5,754 nucleotides of DNA, taken from assembly GCA_030831265.1 (NCBI GenBank), contig JAURLM010000053.1:1-5754 (forward strand), read 5' to 3'. Below are positions 5,735-5,754 of this stretch, piece by piece (the stretch's first letter is position 1; every line of letters starts with the position of its first letter). This stretch comes from Chloroflexota bacterium (lineage in GTDB: Bacteria > Chloroflexota > Dehalococcoidia > Lucifugimonadales > Lucifugimonadaceae). A program made the translations under genes and the position numbers. The notes under the pieces were generated by a model. That model worked only from the letters and a program-made list of their open reading frames with translations, was not told where the DNA came from and did no database searches.

Positions 5735-5754
5735 TGCAAGAGATCGACAGGGTA
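5734..5754 (+). CDS. Start of next tail gene (3' truncated by window)
   Basis: ATG at 5734 overlaps the upstream TGA (TGATG at 5732-5736) in the same stop/start style as the 3534 junction. It opens MQEIDRV before the window ends; an in-frame ATG at 5731 is an alternative start. In related tail modules this slot often holds an NlpC/P60-type peptidase or a small tail-assembly protein, but seven codons are far too few to say which. The existence of a gene rests on the coupling pattern and operon continuity only. Confidence 0.45.

Overview
The window is a contiguous piece of a tail-morphogenesis module from a long-tailed, non-contractile (siphovirus-type) tailed phage or prophage. Every convincing gene is on the + strand, and the order is the usual one for such phages: head-tail/neck proteins, tail tube, tail assembly chaperone with frameshift, tape measure, tail-tip proteins. 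No integrase, repressor, lysis or host gene is present, so free phage and prophage cannot be told apart. The protein style (SPLTGAVQT-type distal tail protein, gpG/gpGT-type chaperone) suggests a phage of a Gram-negative, probably proteobacterial, host; this is inference from family resemblance only.

Layout. Positions 2-334 carry the 3' part of an HK97 gp10-like head-tail protein, which overlaps a DUF3168-type tail completion/terminator protein (331-729) by a GTGA junction. Next comes the only real intergenic gap (730-790), which holds a strong UUCG-loop intrinsic terminator hairpin and the ribosome binding site of the major tail tube protein (791-1210). The tube gene overlaps a gpG-like chaperone (1201-1503). 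That gene ends in a textbook -1 slippery heptamer, A AAA AAC, directly before its stop codon, with a perfect 9-bp GC-rich stem six bases downstream. Slipping gives a G-T fusion ending at 1805. A short tape measure protein follows (1798-3534), then a 531-residue distal tail (Dit-like) protein (3534-5129), a tail-tip/hub-like protein (5126-5734), and the first codons of one more gene at 5734.

How they work together. The tube protein polymerises around the tape measure with help from G and G-T; the tape sets tube length; the DUF3168-like protein caps the head-proximal end; the Dit-like and hub-like proteins build the host-facing tip. Apart from the 61-base gap with the terminator, every junction overlaps by 1-10 bases, pointing to one translationally coupled operon.

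The most notable points are: (i) the Dit-like protein appears to be split by an insert of about 340 residues that includes a jelly-roll carbohydrate-binding-like domain in lower-GC DNA, an 'evolved Dit' that probably adds receptor binding to the tail tip; (ii) the complete frameshift cassette, with a possible pseudoknot; and (iii) a terminator-like hairpin in mid-operon, immediately before the tube gene. The gene set itself is ordinary phage biology and I see no new defence or mobile system.
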